A DNA stretch of 7,106 nt. Origin: Victivallaceae bacterium (GTDB lineage Bacteria > Verrucomicrobiota > Lentisphaeria > Victivallales > Victivallaceae). The position numbers were made by a program, and so were the translations under genes. Below are positions 5,278 through 7,106 of this stretch, piece by piece. A model generated the notes under the pieces. It was given only the letters and a program-made list of their open reading frames with translations. It searched no databases and had not been told where the DNA came from. Each line of letters begins with the position of its first letter. The stretch's first letter is position 1. The stretch covers positions 1 through 7,106 of the forward strand of contig JAQUOK010000155.1 in NCBI GenBank assembly GCA_028717165.1, in the 5' to 3' direction.

Positions 5278-7106
5278 TTATTCCAGCACGATTCTGATTT
5301 TGTTTTGATCTTTGCCTTTGACCAGAGAATCGACATATTCCGAAAACCTTTGTTTCAATTCATCCGGTTTGGCCGGACCGTTGAGCTGCAAGACGCTCTC
5401 GATATTGGCCAGGGTTATGGTAATTTTCTGCAAGCCGTTCATTATCTCGCGCAGTGCGGGGATAAGACGCTGGTTGACCGGGAAGCAAATCTCACCTTTT
5501 TCCATAAACTCTTTAACTGCCGCCTGATCATCCGGCTTGAGAAGATTGAGGTTGGCCAGGGTTATCGGGTCTTCCATATTGGACAGGATCATTTTTACCC
5601 AGTTGGATAATAGGGTGTCGAGTTGTTCATCCATGCTTTTCAGCAACTCTGAAGCAGAACCATGAACCCCATCCTGCCGGGGAGAGTAACTGCAGCAGGG
5701 GCATTGCGGCGCGGATTCCAGCGTCGTTTCAGAAAGGCCGGTACAGGGCCGCATCGCGCTGAGTTTGTTTTGGAAATCGGCCAGTTTCTGGCGCGGCATA
5801 ATTTCAATAGCCGTCAATTCCTGAAGTATTTTGCTCCGGGGATCATTCAGCAGACGATCCCGCTTAGTCTCATCATTGACGCTCAGACGGGCATCCTGAT
5901 GCATTTTCATGTAGATCGCGATATACTTGCGCTTGAGATTGCGGAGTTCCTGAGAAATGCCAGGCATGGTTTTGGCAATAGCGTCGGCGGAGTCCGCTCC
6001 GGAAAGTTTTTCGGTAATCAGCCGACGCAGTTCGCGCTCTTTAGCGATCCACGGATGTTCGGCGGGAAGATTTACTTCCGCCAGCGGCAGATAAGCCGCA
6101 ATTGGTCCATCTTCGCGATAAAATTCCCACAGCTTTTCCAGGACATTCAGCATGGCAAGCGCAGGCGCATGAGCCATGAGTTCGTCATATTCGGTCTTGA
6201 AGTTTCTCAACTTTGCGGGGGTATCGAAATTTTGCAGATATTCAAGGAATCCTTTGGCTTTGGTCAGCTCCATGTGACCGGAAGTATAGCCGCATGTCGC
6301 CAACAGATCGACTCCAAGAAAATTAATGCCGGTACGCAGGTTGCTCTGTAAACGAACAATTCTGTCCACAGTTTTGATAAGGACGGTTTGAAGTTCCTTC
6401 ACCGGATCCGGCTTGTTTTGCATGACCAGCGCGGCATATCCTGTCGGCATGTTCAGCAAGGTAAAAATCCCAATCAGTCCGGGCTGGTTCCATTCTTTTG
6501 GCTGTTCAATATGTTTGAAATTCATAAGTTCATTCAGACTGCTTGCCGCCAGTTCATCCAGCATTGTCGCGTCGAATTTTTTCCCGACAACGGTCAGCGT
6601 GATCTCCCCGGCATAAACCAATGCGGCAAGCACCACAACCAGAAAATCCGGCTCCAGCCTTGCTCCGCCCACATCAAAATACTCAACGCCATGATCCCAA
6701 ACAATCAGTTCTCCGCGATTAACCACCTGACCGGAACCGCGATTTCGGAAGTTCTGGAGAACTCTTTTCGCATATATCGAATTGGCCGCGGAAATCCGGT
6801 CACCATCCAGCAGGCTAAGGGCATCCAGCAATGCGGTTGCCTGCTTTGTGCGGCCGCCGGCAATCATGCGGAGCGCGTCGGAAACGGCTTGGGGACGGCT
6901 TTGCGGGTGGATCATGACGTTGAATTTCGGATAATCGGGCGCCTGGTCATTAAAATGCTGCGACATCAAATATCCGGCAACCGCATTAACCATATCTCTG
7001 AAGTTGAGCGTTTCATTCCCTGAAATGCCGGATACCTGCCGCAAGGTTACACCTTTCAACCAGTTCGACGTCTCTTTGGTTTGCCCCTGGTAAGTGATCT
7101 CGAATG
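5278..7106 (-). CDS. brxC: BrxC/PglY-like DUF6079 protein, C-terminal part (5' end beyond right edge)
   Basis: The frame is open from the right edge to TAA at 5278: 608 visible residues, and the N-terminus is missing. A TTG at 7059 is not a real start, because the frame continues upstream in coding style (F-E-I-T-Y-Q-G-Q-T-K-E-T-S-N-W-L). Visible features: an alpha-helical region with a E-P-D-F-L-V-V-V-L-A-A-L-V-Y-A-G block and a N-F-K-H-I-E-Q-P-K-E segment that I associate with DUF6079, a helical or coiled-coil stretch (about 355-450), a cysteine cluster C454...C468-P-C470-C471 that could bind a metal, and a helical C-terminus. DUF6079 proteins are large (over 1000 residues) P-loop ATPases in type 2 and 3 BREX; the P-loop would lie in the unseen N-terminal half. 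The PglXI-like methylase downstream supports BREX type 3. Local GC is high (45-62% in counted lines), higher than in the three genes that follow. The family call comes from memory of the family's sequence, without a search. Confidence 0.72.
   Translation of the reverse strand, partial: FEITYQGQTKETSNWLKGVTLRQVSGISGNETLNFRDMVNAVAGYLMSQHFNDQAPDYPKFNVMIHPQSRPQAVSDALRMIAGGRTKQATALLDALSLLDGDRISAANSIYAKRVLQNFRNRGSGQVVNRGELIVWDHGVEYFDVGGARLEPDFLVVVLAALVYAGEITLTVVGKKFDATMLDELAASSLNELMNFKHIEQPKEWNQPGLIGIFTLLNMPTGYAALVMQNKPDPVKELQTVLIKTVDRIVRLQSNLRTGINFLGVDLLATCGYTSGHMELTKAKGFLEYLQNFDTPAKLRNFKTEYDELMAHAPALAMLNVLEKLWEFYREDGPIAAYLPLAEVNLPAEHPWIAKERELRRLITEKLSGADSADAIAKTMPGISQELRNLKRKYIAIYMKMHQDARLSVNDETKRDRLLNDPRSKILQELTAIEIMPRQKLADFQNKLSAMRPCTGLSETTLESAPQCPCCSYSPRQDGVHGSASELLKSMDEQLDTLLSNWVKMILSNMEDPITLANLNLLKPDDQAAVKEFMEKGEICFPVNQRLIPALREIMNGLQKITITLANIESVLQLNGPAKPDELKQRFSEYVDSLVKGKDQNKIRIVLE

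Noticed and set aside
5662..6351. Plus-strand open frame of 229 codons opposite the BrxC-like gene
   Set aside because: It lies fully antisense to a well-supported frame, has no RBS context, and its translation resembles no family I know (Phe/Gln/Arg-rich, low complexity). Shadow frame.
6388..7023. Plus-strand open frame of 211 codons opposite the BrxC-like gene
   Set aside because: Same situation: antisense to coding sequence, with unusual Cys/His/Gln-rich composition and no recognisable motif.
7057..7059. TTG as start codon of a 593-residue protein
   Set aside because: The frame stays open upstream to the right edge, and DUF6079 proteins are much longer; no RBS precedes the TTG.

Overview
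The window is a single minus-strand block of bacterial genes with no room for internal promoters. Read in transcription order (right to left) it holds: (1) the C-terminal part of a large DUF6079/BrxC-like protein, cut by the right edge; (2) an AAA-type (AAA_15/AAA_21, OLD-like) ATPase; (3) a DUF4276 protein whose start overlaps the ATPase stop; (4) a DUF4062 protein; (5) a large adenine-type DNA methyltransferase of the PglXI type, cut by the left edge. I traced the methyltransferase frame by hand: 842 codons, open without a stop from its ATG to the left edge. Gaps between genes are 22, -7, 3 and 11 nt, so the five genes look like one operon.

Interpretation: a BrxC/DUF6079 protein followed downstream by a PglXI-type methylase is the core order of a type 3 BREX phage-defence locus (known order brxF-brxC-pglXI-brxHII-pglZ-brxA). 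The window would then be the brxC-pglXI junction, with three extra genes (ATPase, DUF4276, DUF4062) inserted between the two core genes. BREX loci are known to carry embedded accessory defence genes. Here the ATPase/DUF4276 pair resembles the ATPase plus TOPRIM-like nuclease architecture of OLD/AbiL/PARIS-type abortive systems, and DUF4062 is a TIR-like family often found in immune NTPase proteins. That the three form a nested effector module is inference.

Two sequence-level oddities stand out. The middle of the methyltransferase gene (about 720-1560) is strongly AT-rich (about 31% GC in hand-counted lines, against about 49% on both sides within the same gene), which suggests a swapped specificity region. 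The same protein carries two separate DPP(Y/F) motifs on either side of motif I and a four-cysteine zinc ribbon.

Organism: a bacterium with clear AGGAG-type ribosome binding sites and moderate GC. There is no rRNA, tRNA or housekeeping gene here, so I do not assign a phylum. No mobile element, tRNA, CRISPR array or terminator was seen. There is no gene-free stretch longer than 22 bases.
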